Positions 1-9,236 are shown, counted from the stretch's first letter. The stretch is DNA of 64,000 bases from Massilia sp. PDC64 (GCF_900101265.1 NZ_FMZS01000007.1:392375-456374), one strand, 5' to 3'. Program-made: numbers and translations. Notes: a model not told the origin generated them from the sequence alone.

Positions 1-155
1 AGCTTTTACTGCTATCTCGCATCATGACGCTTGTCATCGCGCCGCGAGTGTCCTTCTCTCCTGCCGCGCAAACGCGCGGCGTGGACAAGATGCTTGTCTT
101 ATCCGTTACGTCAGGCATCGGGGATACCAAAACAGGCGGGAATCTGGACAAATCC
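1..155. other. non-coding stretch with three small hairpins downstream of tRNA-Thr
   Basis: No convincing gene is visible here. Three short inverted repeats follow one another: ATGAC/GTCAT (24-37, 4-nt loop), GCCGCGC/GCGCGGC (63-80, loop AAAC) and GACAAG/CTTGTC (84-98, loop ATG, followed by TT). On the minus strand they lie downstream of the tRNA-Thr 3' end, so they could take part in 3' processing or termination. On the plus strand they could end a gene that lies before the window. The direction cannot be decided from the sequence. Confidence 0.35.
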
Positions 156-230
<75 letters not shown>

Positions 231-240
231 AGTGATTTTT

Positions 241-261
241 GTGGCGCCGTTGAGACGCCAC
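241..261. other. intergenic hairpin between argB and tRNA-Thr
   Basis: GTGGCG (241-246) pairs with CGCCAC (256-261) around a 9-nt loop. On the minus strand it is followed by A residues rather than T, so it is not a normal intrinsic terminator for argB. It may mark an RNA processing point between the argB message and the tRNA. Confidence 0.35.
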
Positions 262-267
262 AGAAAT

Positions 268-1197
268 TCAGTGCGAGCGGATCATAGTGCCAAAAGCCTG
301 TTCGGTCAAGACTTCCAGCAACAAAGAGTGCTCGATGCGGCCATCGATGATGTGCACGGTGTTCACGCCCGACTTGGCGGCGTCCAGGGCCGACGAGATT
401 TTCGGCAGCATGCCGCCGGAAATCGTGCCGTCCGCGAACATCTCGTCGATCTCGCGTGCCGACAGGTCGGTCACCAGGTTGCCGTTCTTGTCCTGCACGC
501 CGGCGATATTGGTCATCATGATCAGCTTTTCGGCTTTCAGGATTTCCGCGATCTTGCCGGCGACGACGTCGGCATTGATGTTGTAGGCCTGGCCGTCCTG
601 GCCGAAACCGATCGGCGAGATGATCGGGATGAAGGCGTCGTCCTGCAGCGCTTTCACGACGGCCGGATTGATCGCTTCGATTTCGCCGACGAAACCGATG
701 TCGAGGAATTCGCCCGGCTTGTCCTTGTCCGGCATCGACATCTTGCGTGCACGGATCAGGCCGCCGTCCTTGCCCGTCAGGCCCACGGCTTGGCCACCGT
801 AGTGGTTGATCAGCATGACGATGTCCTGCTGGACTTCGCCGCCCAGCACCCACTCCACCACTTCCATGGTTTCTTCGTCGGTGATGCGCATGCCTTGCAC
901 GAAGGTGCCCTGCTTGCCGATTTTTTTCAGGGCGTTGTCGATCTGCGGACCGCCGCCGTGCACGACGACCGGGTTCATGCCGACCAGCTTCAGCAGGATG
1001 ACGTCGCGGGCGAAGCCGTGCTTCAGGCGCTCGTCGGTCATCGCGTTGCCGCCGTATTTGATGACGATGGTCTTGCCGTGGAAATTGCGGATGTAGGGGA
1101 GTGCTTCGGCCAGGATCTGCGCCTTGATCTGCGGCGAGACCGCAGTCAGGTCGTTATTCTGGTCGTCGCCCGTCAGATTGGTCAGCGTTGCGTTCAT
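268..1197 (-). CDS. argB: acetylglutamate kinase
   Basis: This is the second step of arginine synthesis: ATP-dependent phosphorylation of N-acetylglutamate in the cytoplasm. The protein has 309 residues from the ATG at 1197. The amino-acid-kinase fold is evident from the KYGGNAM phosphate-binding segment near residue 45, the HGGGPQID glycine-rich loop near residue 80, and the C-terminal ISGGMLPKI and GVNTVHIIDGR segments. An in-frame TTG upstream at 1236 would add 13 residues that look unlike the family N-terminus, so I prefer the ATG. The length is close to that of other betaproteobacterial ArgB proteins. It stands alone here, without other arg genes. Confidence 0.96.
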   Translation of the reverse strand: MNATLTNLTGDDQNNDLTAVSPQIKAQILAEALPYIRNFHGKTIVIKYGGNAMTDERLKHGFARDVILLKLVGMNPVVVHGGGPQIDNALKKIGKQGTFVQGMRITDEETMEVVEWVLGGEVQQDIVMLINHYGGQAVGLTGKDGGLIRARKMSMPDKDKPGEFLDIGFVGEIEAINPAVVKALQDDAFIPIISPIGFGQDGQAYNINADVVAGKIAEILKAEKLIMMTNIAGVQDKNGNLVTDLSAREIDEMFADGTISGGMLPKISSALDAAKSGVNTVHIIDGRIEHSLLLEVLTEQAFGTMIRSH

Positions 1198-1320
1198 TGG
1201 GGGTCCGGAAAAGAATTTGCGAGATTTTACAGGCAATAGCCTACCGCAGTGGCCATTATAGAAGTTCTATGTTGTATTTTCTGGCAGCGGCCGTTAAGGT
1301 GCATTACATCTGGATACACG

Positions 1321-1536
1321 ATGTCACCTTCGATGAGCACTTGTTCACAATGCGGCGCCGAATTCGGCTGCGCGATGGTCGACGGCACCGACGGCGCACC
1401 GTGCTGGTGCACGAAACTGCCGCCCGTCGTCCCGCTGCCGTCGCCCGGCGCGGCGGTCGGATGCTGGTGTCCCGCCTGCCTGGAGCAGCATATCGCGCAA
1501 CGGACCGACAAGGCGCCGGGTACGTCCGGCCACTAA
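1321..1536 (+). CDS. small cysteine-rich CWC-type protein
   Basis: A 71-residue protein (67 if the ATG at 1333 is used). It has eight or so cysteines in the spaced pattern CSQCG...FGC...CWCTKLP...GCWCPACLEQHI, which matches what I remember of the cysteine-rich CWC family, a likely zinc-binding small protein with no known role. The CWC tripeptide itself occurs twice as CWC/CWCP. No strong ribosome-binding site is visible before either start. Its stop lies two bases from the stop of the convergent esterase gene. Function unknown. Confidence 0.7.
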   Translation: MSPSMSTCSQCGAEFGCAMVDGTDGAPCWCTKLPPVVPLPSPGAAVGCWCPACLEQHIAQRTDKAPGTSGH

Positions 1537-1538
1537 GG

Positions 1539-2657
1539 TCAGCGCGCCGTCCGGAAGAACCGCATCATTTCGCGGCTCGCGTTCGGGCCCTTGCCATCCG
1601 TATAGCTGCCGCGCGTATCGCCGCCGGACCATGCGTGGCCGGAACCGTGGATCTCCCAGTGTTCCGCGTGGATAGTGCCGTCGGGCCGGCGGTGCACGGT
1701 GCGCGTATAGGCGTGGCCATCGGGCACGTTGCCCCCTTCGACCACGACGTCTTCCGACGGATGGCGCCGGCGCTGGTTGATCAGTTCATGGCCGTTGGCC
1801 GGATGCACGGTGGTGTCGCGGTCGCCGTGGAACACGATGATCGGCAACGATTTACCGGGCTTGTGGCCCGTGCGGAAATCGCCTTTCATCGCGGCCATGG
1901 CAGACGGCAGGTCGTGCGCCGCCGCGAACGGCAGGCCGGAGTGGACGCCGACGGCCGCGTACAGGTCCGGATACAGCGTGCCCATGATGGCCGCCATCGC
2001 GCCGCCCGCGGACAGGCCCGCGACGTAGACGTGCTTCGGATCGATCACGTAGCGCGCCATGATGTCCTGCGTGAGCCCGGCGATGATGGAAGGCTCGCCC
2101 TGGCCGCGCTGCTGGTCCGCGGCGCTGAACCAGTTCCAGCAGCGCGACGCGTTGGCCTGCTGCGACTGGGCAGGATAGGCGACGAGGCAGCCGTATTCCT
2201 CGGCGAGGGCGTTCATGCCCGTGCCGAGCGCGAAGTCGTCGGGATTCTGCGTGCAGCCGTGCAGCATGACGAGCAGCGGGGCCGGCTGTCCGGCATAGGT
2301 GCTCGGGATGTACAGCTTGTAGTCGCGGGTGCCCGCGTCGTTCGTATAACTGGCGTCGATGAAATGGCCGGGCATGCCGATCGCGGCCGCGCCGGTCGAC
2401 AGCGGCGGCACATTGAACGGGTTGGCACTCTGGCCCAGGCGGGACAGGTCGGCCAGCATGTCGGAAAAGGCGTCGTAAGTCGGATAGTTCGAAGCTGGTG
2501 GCGTGATGGTTTCCACGTGTTTGACCGCCGCGGTCTGCACGGCGGTGGCATTCTTGACGGATTCCCGGATGACGGTGCGGGCAACGGACGGGCCACGGCG
2601 CATCAGGGAGCGGGTCGCAGCGCGCATTTGCGCCAGGAACTTGTGATTCAGGGTCAT
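1539..2657 (-). CDS. PHB-depolymerase-family esterase
   Basis: A 372-residue alpha/beta hydrolase of the extracellular type-1 short-chain polyhydroxyalkanoate depolymerase/feruloyl-esterase family. Visible parts are the oxyanion segment LHGCTQN (about 132-138), the lipase box GLSAG with Ser216, the aspartate in FHGDRDTTV and the histidine in HGSGHAWSGG. The start at 2657 follows a clear AAGGAG. The N-terminal 50 residues are basic and lack a convincing signal peptide, so it may act inside the cell. It might release hydroxybutyrate from PHB or cleave other esters; the substrate cannot be read from sequence. The phaA-phaB pair at 45 kb shows the strain has PHB metabolism. Confidence 0.85.
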   Translation of the reverse strand: MTLNHKFLAQMRAATRSLMRRGPSVARTVIRESVKNATAVQTAAVKHVETITPPASNYPTYDAFSDMLADLSRLGQSANPFNVPPLSTGAAAIGMPGHFIDASYTNDAGTRDYKLYIPSTYAGQPAPLLVMLHGCTQNPDDFALGTGMNALAEEYGCLVAYPAQSQQANASRCWNWFSAADQQRGQGEPSIIAGLTQDIMARYVIDPKHVYVAGLSAGGAMAAIMGTLYPDLYAAVGVHSGLPFAAAHDLPSAMAAMKGDFRTGHKPGKSLPIIVFHGDRDTTVHPANGHELINQRRRHPSEDVVVEGGNVPDGHAYTRTVHRRPDGTIHAEHWEIHGSGHAWSGGDTRGSYTDGKGPNASREMMRFFRTAR

Positions 2658-2927
2658 CGGCACTCCTTGTGGGGTGTGTCGGCAATGCCGCCGGCGCGTG
2701 GCTGAGGCATCGAACGAGGGTTCAGTCTTGATGGCGAAGCTTGCGCGAACCTTACAGATGGGGTAAGCGCAACGCGCAACGGAAGAGTCCCAGTCTACGC
2801 GGGTGGGCTCGCCGGTCAAGCGCAATTCGTTCCGGTAGGTTAATCTGCGCACCATGTGTCCCATATCCCAGACTCGTTCGCGCTCCAGGTGGCGCGACAC
2901 AATACCCAGACTTGCACAGGCCGCGGC

Positions 2928-3137
2928 ATGAACGACACACGTCTTCCCCCGGAACAACAGACGCCGGTCCCTTCTCCGTGCATCCATGTGTGCAAGATGT
3001 CGCCTGTGACGGGCTTGTGCGAGGGCTGCCTGCGCACGATCGACGAGATCGTCGCCTGGGGCCGTGCCGACGACGACTTCAAACGGGCCGTGTGGGCGGA
3101 GATCCGCCGGCGCGAACAACAGATCCCGTTCGATTGA
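2928..3137 (+). CDS. DUF1289 family protein
   Basis: A 69-residue protein with the DUF1289 signature: PCIHVCKMSPVTGLCEGCLRTIDEI, cited here by its key residues C-x3-C-x7-C-x2-C, followed by W and a charged helix. The four cysteines suggest a small metal or Fe-S site. The role is unknown; members are common next to housekeeping genes. I chose the ATG at 2928, since upstream sequence in frame does not look like family N-termini. Confidence 0.85.
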   Translation: MNDTRLPPEQQTPVPSPCIHVCKMSPVTGLCEGCLRTIDEIVAWGRADDDFKRAVWAEIRRREQQIPFD

Positions 3138-3193
3138 AGCGGACGGTACACTGGTCGTTATCCGACGGCCCCAGGAATTAGAGCCTGGAATCT

Positions 3194-3210
3194 AGCACGG
3201 TCGTGCTTTT
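3194..3210 (+). terminator. weak intrinsic terminator after the DUF1289 gene
   Basis: AGCAC pairs with GTGCT around a GGTC loop and runs into TTTT. The stem is short, so termination is likely partial. It lies between the DUF1289 gene and the nitronate monooxygenase gene. Confidence 0.4.
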
Positions 3211-3254
3211 CTAATCCATAATCGACGGGTCCGATCAACTATCGCGAGAAACCC

Positions 3255-4214
3255 ATGGCGCTGCCTCCCGTCCTGCACAACCTGTCCCTCCCCGTCATCG
3301 CGTCGCCGATGTTCATCGCCAGCGGTCCCGCGCTGGTGGCCGCGCAGTGCAAGGCGGGCATCGTCGGTTCCTTCCCGGCGCTGAACGCGCGTCCGGCCGA
3401 GTTGCTCGACACGTGGCTGACGGACCTGCAGCGCGAGCTGGCGGATTACCAGGAACTGCATCCGGACCGGAAGGTCGGCCCGATCGCCGTCAACCAGATC
3501 GTGCACCAGTCGAACGACCGCCTGGAACACGACGTGGCCGTGTGCGTGAAGCACCAGGTGCCGATCATCATCTCGTCGCTGCGCGCACCGCCGAAGGAGA
3601 TGCTGGACGCCGTGCACGCCTATGGCGGCATCGTCATGCACGACGTGGTCTCGATCCGCCATGCGGAAAAGGCGCTGGAAGCGGGCGTCGACGGCCTGAT
3701 CCTCGTCGCGGCCGGCGCCGGCGGCCATGCGGGCGCGCTGTCGCCGTTCGCGCTGGTGGGCGAAGTGCGCAAATTCTTCGACGGCCCGGTCGCGCTGTCG
3801 GGTTCCATCGCCACGGGCGATGCCATCCTCGCCGCGCAGGCGATGGGGGCCGATTTCGCCTACATCGGCTCGCGCTGGCTGGCCACGCGCGAATCGAACG
3901 TCACCGACGCGTACCGCAACGCGATCGTGGAATCGACGGCGGCCGACGTCGTCTACACGAACCTCTTCACGGGCGTGCACGGCAACTACCTGAAGAAATC
4001 GATCGTGGCGGCCGGGCTGGATCCGGACAACCTGCCGGTGTCGGACAAGAGCAAGATGAGTTTTGGGTCCGGCAGCGCCAAGGCGTGGCGCGATATCTGG
4101 GGCGCCGGGCAGGGCGTCGGCCTGATGGACGACGTGCCGACGGTTGCCGAGATGGTGGCGCGCCTGACGCAGCAGTATCAGGCGGCCCGGGAGCGGCTGG
4201 CCCTGAAGGCCTGA
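3255..4214 (+). CDS. nitronate monooxygenase family flavoprotein
   Basis: A 319-residue FMN-dependent TIM-barrel protein of the 2-nitropropane dioxygenase family. It would oxidise alkyl nitronates such as propionate 3-nitronate and so detoxify them. The N-terminal LPVIASPMF, the central GAGGHAG phosphate-binding loop (near 155) and the SGSIATGDAILAA and GADFAYIGSR segments are typical. The stop is four bases from the stop of the convergent hpt gene. The exact substrate is uncertain, as the family includes enoyl reductases. Confidence 0.88.
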   Translation: MALPPVLHNLSLPVIASPMFIASGPALVAAQCKAGIVGSFPALNARPAELLDTWLTDLQRELADYQELHPDRKVGPIAVNQIVHQSNDRLEHDVAVCVKHQVPIIISSLRAPPKEMLDAVHAYGGIVMHDVVSIRHAEKALEAGVDGLILVAAGAGGHAGALSPFALVGEVRKFFDGPVALSGSIATGDAILAAQAMGADFAYIGSRWLATRESNVTDAYRNAIVESTAADVVYTNLFTGVHGNYLKKSIVAAGLDPDNLPVSDKSKMSFGSGSAKAWRDIWGAGQGVGLMDDVPTVAEMVARLTQQYQAARERLALKA

Positions 4215-4218
4215 ACGG

Positions 4219-4800
4219 TCAGCCCAGCACTTTATCCGCGTCGCGGATTACCCACAGCCCCGGCAGGTTGCGCCAATACCCGTGCGCATCCATGCCGAAG
4301 CCGACGACGAACTGGTTCGGCACCGTGAGGCCGACGATGTCCGCCTGCACCGGTTTGACTTTACCGAGTTCCTTGTCCGCAAACACGGCCAGGATCACCT
4401 CGGCCGCGCCCATGTCGAGCAGGCGCTGCTTCACGTGCGCCAGCGTCTCGCCTTCGTCGAGGATGTCGTCCACGATGATGATCGTGCGGCCCTTGACGTC
4501 CTGGCGCGGGATGACTTTCCACACGACTTCGCCGCCGCGGTCCAGGTCGCCGTAGCGGGTGACGTGGATGTAGTCGAATTCGAGGGGGAACGTCAGTTGC
4601 GGGAGCAGGTTGCCGGTGAACACCACCGCGCCGCCCATGACGCCCAGCACGAGGGGGAATTCGCCCGTGGCGTCGTTGTCGAAACGCTGGTTCAGCACCT
4701 CGGCGACGTTGCGTACGGCCGCCTGGACCTTGTCCGCGCTGACGATTTCCTCGGCATTGGCCAGCAGGGCGCGGGCGCGGTTGTAGTGAAAGTCTTGCAT
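4219..4800 (-). CDS. hpt: hypoxanthine-guanine phosphoribosyltransferase
   Basis: A purine salvage enzyme that joins hypoxanthine or guanine to PRPP. The 193-residue protein carries the PRPP-binding motif IIIVDDILDEGETL near residue 108 and the flexible-loop and base-binding segments VMGGAVVF and VGFGMD. It is somewhat different from E. coli Hpt and fits the beta/gammaproteobacterial hypoxanthine-guanine type. It is transcribed away from pepP, with a 160-bp shared upstream region. Confidence 0.9.
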   Translation of the reverse strand: MQDFHYNRARALLANAEEIVSADKVQAAVRNVAEVLNQRFDNDATGEFPLVLGVMGGAVVFTGNLLPQLTFPLEFDYIHVTRYGDLDRGGEVVWKVIPRQDVKGRTIIIVDDILDEGETLAHVKQRLLDMGAAEVILAVFADKELGKVKPVQADIVGLTVPNQFVVGFGMDAHGYWRNLPGLWVIRDADKVLG

Positions 4801-4960
4801 GATATTTCAGAGTCGGTTTGCAGGATCGGATTGATCCCTGGGTGTGCGATTATCCGTCAGTTTGCGCTTGCGCGCGATTCCCGGCGGTACGGGTCGGCGG
4901 TATGCTCCGGAGGGCGTATCATACCGGCTTGATAAACACATCACCCGACAACCGAGCACC

Positions 4961-6778
4961 ATGCCAGCACCAGACTCCACCCACGTGCGCGCCGAGCGCC
5001 TCGCGAAGCTGCGCGCCGCGATGGCGCGCCACCAGGTCGATGCCTTCATCGTACCGTCCGCCGATCCGCACCTGTCCGAATACCTGCCCGGCCGTTGGAA
5101 GGGGCGCGAATGGTTGTCGGGCTTCACGGGGTCCGTCGGCACGTTCATCGCCACGCGGGATTTCGCCGGCGTCTGGACAGATGGCCGCTATTACACGCAG
5201 GCCGAGAACGAACTGGCCGGCACGGAGATCAGGCTGATGAAGATCCCGTCCGGTGCGAGCCTGCTGCACATCGACTGGCTGGCCGACAACCTCGACGAGG
5301 GCCAGACCGTCGCCGTCGATGCGCGCGTGCTGGGCCTTGCCGTCGCGCGCCTGCTGGGCGATGCGCTGGCCGCCCGCGGTGTGACACTGCGCACGGACCT
5401 CGACCTGTTGGACGAGATCTGGGATGACCGCCCCGGCCTGCCGCCCGAACCCGTGTACGAGCACGCGGCGCCGTTCGCCGTGCTCGATCGCGCGGATAAA
5501 CTGCACGCGACGCGCAATGCGATGGCGAAGCTGGGCGGCGAACGCCATTTCATCTCGACGCTCGACGACATCGCCTACCTGTTCAACCTGCGCGGCGCCG
5601 ACGTCAGCTTCAATCCCGTGTTCCTCGCGCACGCGCTCGTGGAAGCGACGGGCGCCACCCTGTTCGTCGCCGACGGCAAGATCGACGGGAATCTGCGCGC
5701 GAGACTGGAGCAGGATGGCATGCGCGTGGCGCCGTACGACCAGGCGCAGCAAGCGTTGGCCGCGCTGCCGGCCGACAGCACGCTGCTGATCGACCCGCGC
5801 CGCATCACGGCCGGCATGCGCGCGGCCGTGCCGGCGCACGTGCGCGTCGTGGAAGCCATCAACCCGACGACCCTGGCGAAATCGCGCAAGCTCGATGCCG
5901 AGATGGACCATGTGCGCGACACGATGGAACAGGACGGCGCCGCCCTGTGCGAATTCTTCGCATGGCTCGAGCAGACGCTCGCCGATCCGAACCGTTCTCC
6001 GCTGAACGAAGTCCACATCGACGAGCAGATCACGGCAGCGCGCGCACGCCGTCCCCATTTCGTCAGCCCCAGTTTCGGCACCATCGCCGGGTTCAATGCC
6101 AACGGCGCGATCATGCACTACCGTGCGTCCGCCGAAAATTGTGCCGTGATCGAGGGCGACGGCCTGTTGCTGATCGACTCCGGCGGCCAGTACCTGGGCG
6201 GCACGACGGACATCACGCGCGTCGTCCCCGTCGGCACGCCGTCCGCCGCGCAGAAGCGCGACTTCACGCTGGTGCTGAAAGGGATGATCGCGCTGTCCGT
6301 CGCGCGCTTCCCGCGCGGGACGAAAGGGCCGATGCTCGATGCGCTGGCGCGCGCCCCGATCTGGGCGGCCGGCATCGATTACGGCCACGGCACGGGCCAC
6401 GGCGTGGGCTACTTCCTCAACGTGCATGAGGGGCCGCAGGTGATTTCGCCGTCGGCGCCGCCCGAGCCGCATACGGCCATGGAGCCGGGCATGATCACGT
6501 CGAACGAACCGGGCATCTACCGCCCGGGCCAGTGGGGCATCCGCATCGAGAACCTCGTGCTGACGCGCAGCGTGGGCGACGCGGGCTTCGGCGAATTCCT
6601 CGGCTTCGAGACGCTCACGCTGTGCCCCATCGACACGCGCTGCATCGACCTGTCGCTGATGCGCGGCGACGAGGTCGCGTGGCTCAACGACTATCACCGC
6701 AGCGTGCGTGCGCGCCTGCTGCCGCACGTGAGCGGCGCGGCGCGCGACTGGCTCGAACTGCGTACCAAGGAGATCTGA
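4961..6778 (+). CDS. Xaa-Pro aminopeptidase (M24B)
   Basis: This 605-residue metallopeptidase removes an N-terminal residue that precedes proline. It is the long, three-domain APP1 type: two creatinase-like N-terminal domains, then the pita-bread catalytic domain. Catalytic signatures are LLIDSGGQYLGGTTDITR (metal aspartates), HGTGHGVGYFLNVHEGPQ (metal histidine) and SNEPGIYRPGQWGIRIENL (metal glutamates). The ATG at 4961 fits the family N-terminus better than upstream in-frame starts. It heads a compact run with the next two genes; the next start is one base beyond its stop. Confidence 0.92.
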   Translation: MPAPDSTHVRAERLAKLRAAMARHQVDAFIVPSADPHLSEYLPGRWKGREWLSGFTGSVGTFIATRDFAGVWTDGRYYTQAENELAGTEIRLMKIPSGASLLHIDWLADNLDEGQTVAVDARVLGLAVARLLGDALAARGVTLRTDLDLLDEIWDDRPGLPPEPVYEHAAPFAVLDRADKLHATRNAMAKLGGERHFISTLDDIAYLFNLRGADVSFNPVFLAHALVEATGATLFVADGKIDGNLRARLEQDGMRVAPYDQAQQALAALPADSTLLIDPRRITAGMRAAVPAHVRVVEAINPTTLAKSRKLDAEMDHVRDTMEQDGAALCEFFAWLEQTLADPNRSPLNEVHIDEQITAARARRPHFVSPSFGTIAGFNANGAIMHYRASAENCAVIEGDGLLLIDSGGQYLGGTTDITRVVPVGTPSAAQKRDFTLVLKGMIALSVARFPRGTKGPMLDALARAPIWAAGIDYGHGTGHGVGYFLNVHEGPQVISPSAPPEPHTAMEPGMITSNEPGIYRPGQWGIRIENLVLTRSVGDAGFGEFLGFETLTLCPIDTRCIDLSLMRGDEVAWLNDYHRSVRARLLPHVSGAARDWLELRTKEI

Positions 6779-6779
6779 C

Positions 6780-7040
6780 ATGGCAGGCGTGCGTTCCACC
6801 CGGGCCAGTGCGGCCGTCGACCGGCTCAAGCGGCGTACCGGCGTGACGTCGTATTCGATGGCACGCACCGGCGACGGCCTGTTCTTCCTGTCCGAAAAGC
6901 CGGGCGCGCCGCCGCTGTGCGCGCCGCTCGAACTGGACGAGTTTGTCGCATTCGTCAACGGCCTCGGACCGCAAGAGGTCAAGCGCGTCAGCAAGCACGA
7001 CGTCGAATTCGAAAAACAGCTCGTCAGGAAAAAGTCTTGA
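6780..7040 (+). CDS. small conserved protein of unknown function
   Basis: An 86-residue basic protein that I do not recognise. It contains a phenylalanine-rich middle (GLFFLSEKPG) and ends in KQLVRKKS. There is no signal peptide, membrane segment or cysteine pair. It begins one base after the pepP stop and its end overlaps the TTG start of the MgtC gene by four bases (TTGA), so the three are probably translated in coupling. Confidence 0.7.
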   Translation: MAGVRSTRASAAVDRLKRRTGVTSYSMARTGDGLFFLSEKPGAPPLCAPLELDEFVAFVNGLGPQEVKRVSKHDVEFEKQLVRKKS

Positions 7041-7810
7041 CGGCTCCCGTATCGAACGACCTGGGGCTGTCCCTGCCCGAGCTGGTCGGCGCGTACTGGT
7101 CGCAGGCCGAACTGGCCACGAACGCGCTGATCCTCCTGAACCTCGCGGGCGCGCTGCTGCTCGGCCTCATGGTCGGCTACGAGCGTTCGTACCACGGCCG
7201 CGCGGCCGGGATGCGCACGTATGGCCTCGTGTGCATGGCGTCGTGCGCGCTGACGATCGTCGCGGGCTATCCGAGCCACTGGTTCGGCGGGCACGGATCG
7301 TCCGTCGCGCTGGTCGACCCCACGCGGGTGATCCAGGGCGTCGTAACGGGCATCGGCTTCCTCGGCGCCGGCGTCATCATGCGGTCGGGTTTCAACATCA
7401 GCGGCCTGACGACGGCGGCGTCGATCTGGTCGTCGTCCGTGATCGGCATCCTCGTGGGCCTCGGGTTCTACATGGCCGCGATGGGACTCGCGTTCTTCTC
7501 CGCGATGATCATGATCTACCTGAACAAGGCGGTGGGCCTGCTGCCGTCGCGGCATGCGGTGGCCGTCACCCTGCACTTCAAGCCCGGCGTGTATCCGCAG
7601 GAAGAGACGCTGCGCCGGGCGGCGCTGGAGCGTGGCTACGAAATCGCCGGCGGTTCATTGACCATCTCCAGCGAGAAGGGGTGCCAGGAGTGGCATTTCG
7701 TCGCGCTGGAATTGCCCGGCAAGCCGGGCGCGCCGCTGTCGCTGCTGGCCAGCGAGCTGTCCACGTTCGAGGGCGTGGACGGCTTCCAGCTGTCGCACGC
7801 GCGTAACTGA
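7037..7810 (+). CDS. MgtC/SapB family membrane protein
   Basis: A 257-residue inner-membrane protein. The N-terminal half has four to five hydrophobic helices with the MgtC hallmarks: GYERSYHGRAAGMRTY, GIGFLGAGVIMR and SGLTTAASIW. A soluble C-terminal domain of about 90 residues follows. The start is a TTG at 7037 with AGGAA nine bases upstream; no suitable ATG exists. MgtC proteins are tied to growth in low magnesium and to inhibition of F-ATPase in some pathogens; the role here is open. No magnesium riboswitch-like leader is visible, because the gene lies inside an operon. Confidence 0.88.
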   Translation: MTAPVSNDLGLSLPELVGAYWSQAELATNALILLNLAGALLLGLMVGYERSYHGRAAGMRTYGLVCMASCALTIVAGYPSHWFGGHGSSVALVDPTRVIQGVVTGIGFLGAGVIMRSGFNISGLTTAASIWSSSVIGILVGLGFYMAAMGLAFFSAMIMIYLNKAVGLLPSRHAVAVTLHFKPGVYPQEETLRRAALERGYEIAGGSLTISSEKGCQEWHFVALELPGKPGAPLSLLASELSTFEGVDGFQLSHARN

Positions 7811-7839
7811 CAAGAAGAGAATAACAACGCGAGGAGCAC

Positions 7840-8418
7840 ATGACACCCCAGGACGTTCTCGATTTCTGGTTCGGCGCACCGGGCAGCCCGGAGTCCGGCA
7901 AACCGCGCCGCGAATGGTTCGTCAAGAAGGACGAATTCGATGCCGTCATCCGCGAGCGCTTCGGCGCCGCCATCGACCAGGCGCTGGCCGGCGGCCTGCG
8001 CGAATGGGATGAGAAGGGGCCGCAGGGCGTGCTGGCGCGCATCCTCGTGCTCGACCAGTTCACCCGCAACGCCCACCGCAACACGCCCCTGTCGTTCGCC
8101 GGCGACGCCCTGGCGCTGGCGGCCGCGAAGTCGCTCGTCGACAGCGGCGCCGACCGCGCACTGCCCCCGCTGCAGCGCGCCTTCGTCTACATGCCGTTCG
8201 AGCACGCCGAGGACGCGTACATGCAGGAGCGCGCCGTCGAACTGTTCGGCGTGCTGGCGGCCGAACACCCGGGCTTCGACGAGATGCTCGATTACGCGCA
8301 CCGCCACCGCGGCGTGATCGCGCGCTTCGGCCGCTTCCCGCACCGTAACGAGATCCTGGGACGCGCGTCGACGCCGGAAGAAGTCGAATTCCTGCGCCAG
8401 CCGGGCTCCCGTTTCTGA
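7840..8418 (+). CDS. DUF924 family protein
   Basis: A 192-residue alpha-helical protein with the DUF924 marks VLDFWFGAP at the N-terminus, ILVLDQFTRNAHR in the middle and FVYMPFEHAEDAYMQ further on. The family has a TPR-like fold and no assigned function. A GAGGAG ribosome site precedes the ATG. The stop TGA overlaps the ATG of the next gene by one base. Confidence 0.9.
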   Translation: MTPQDVLDFWFGAPGSPESGKPRREWFVKKDEFDAVIRERFGAAIDQALAGGLREWDEKGPQGVLARILVLDQFTRNAHRNTPLSFAGDALALAAAKSLVDSGADRALPPLQRAFVYMPFEHAEDAYMQERAVELFGVLAAEHPGFDEMLDYAHRHRGVIARFGRFPHRNEILGRASTPEEVEFLRQPGSRF

Positions 8419-9236
8419 TGACGACCTTGAACATCGTCGGCGCCGGCCACGTGGGCCGCGTGCTCGGCCGGCTGTTGGTTACGCGCGGCGTGTTCGCCCT
8501 CCAGGACGTCAAAACGCGCAGCGCCGACAGCGCGCGAGACGCCGTCGCATTCATCGGCGCCGGTGCGCCGGTCGATGCCGATGGCACCTTGCGGCCGGCC
8601 GATGTGTGGATGCTGGCCGTGGCGGACGATGCCATCGCCGGCGTCGCCGCCGCGCTGGCGCAATCCACGCCGATGGCGGGCGCCGTCGTGTTCCACTGCA
8701 GCGGCGCCAAAGCGTCCACCGAGCTGGATGCGCTGCGCCAGGCGGGGGCGTCGGTCGCCAGCGTGCATCCGGTGCGCAGCTTCGCGGATCCGGCCGCCGT
8801 AGCGGCGGCGTTCGACGGGACGTTCTGCGGCGTGGAGGGCGATGCCGCCGCGCTGGCGATCCTGCTGCCCGCGTTCGAGGCGATCGGCGCACGGCCCGTG
8901 CGGATCGACCCGGCCGCCAAGACCGTGTATCACGCGGCCGCCGTGTTCGCGTCGAACTACCTCGTGACCGTGATGGATGCCGCGTTGCGCGCGTACGAGG
9001 CCGCGGGCATCCCGGCCGACGTGGCGCGCGAACTGGCGCGGCCGCTCGCGACCGAAACGCTGTCGAACGTGCTGCGGCTGGGACCGGAAGCGGCGCTGTC
9101 CGGCCCCATCGCGCGCGGCGACGCGACGACCGTGGCGCGCCAGCACGCGGCCGTCACTGCGTGGGATGGCCCCACGGGTGCGCTGTACGATGCGCTCGCG
9201 ACGGCCACGTGGGACCTGGCGCGGCGCAGGATGTGA
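8418..9236 (+). CDS. Rossmann-like and DUF2520 domain protein
   Basis: A 272-residue protein. The N-terminal Rossmann domain starts with NIVGAGHVGRVLGRLL (dinucleotide-binding GxGxxG) and contains VFHCSGAKAS; the C-terminal DUF2520 helical domain includes VYHAAAVFASNYLV. The architecture resembles ketopantoate or pyrroline-5-carboxylate reductases, so an NAD(P)-linked reduction is plausible, but no substrate is known. A GTGAC/GTCAC hairpin spans its stop (9233-9247). Confidence 0.85.
   Translation: MTTLNIVGAGHVGRVLGRLLVTRGVFALQDVKTRSADSARDAVAFIGAGAPVDADGTLRPADVWMLAVADDAIAGVAAALAQSTPMAGAVVFHCSGAKASTELDALRQAGASVASVHPVRSFADPAAVAAAFDGTFCGVEGDAAALAILLPAFEAIGARPVRIDPAAKTVYHAAAVFASNYLVTVMDAALRAYEAAGIPADVARELARPLATETLSNVLRLGPEAALSGPIARGDATTVARQHAAVTAWDGPTGALYDALATATWDLARRRM

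Noticed and set aside
1198..1236. TTG start extending argB by 13 residues
   Set aside because: The added residues (MPVKSRKFFSGPP) do not resemble ArgB N-termini; the ATG at 1197 gives a normal protein.
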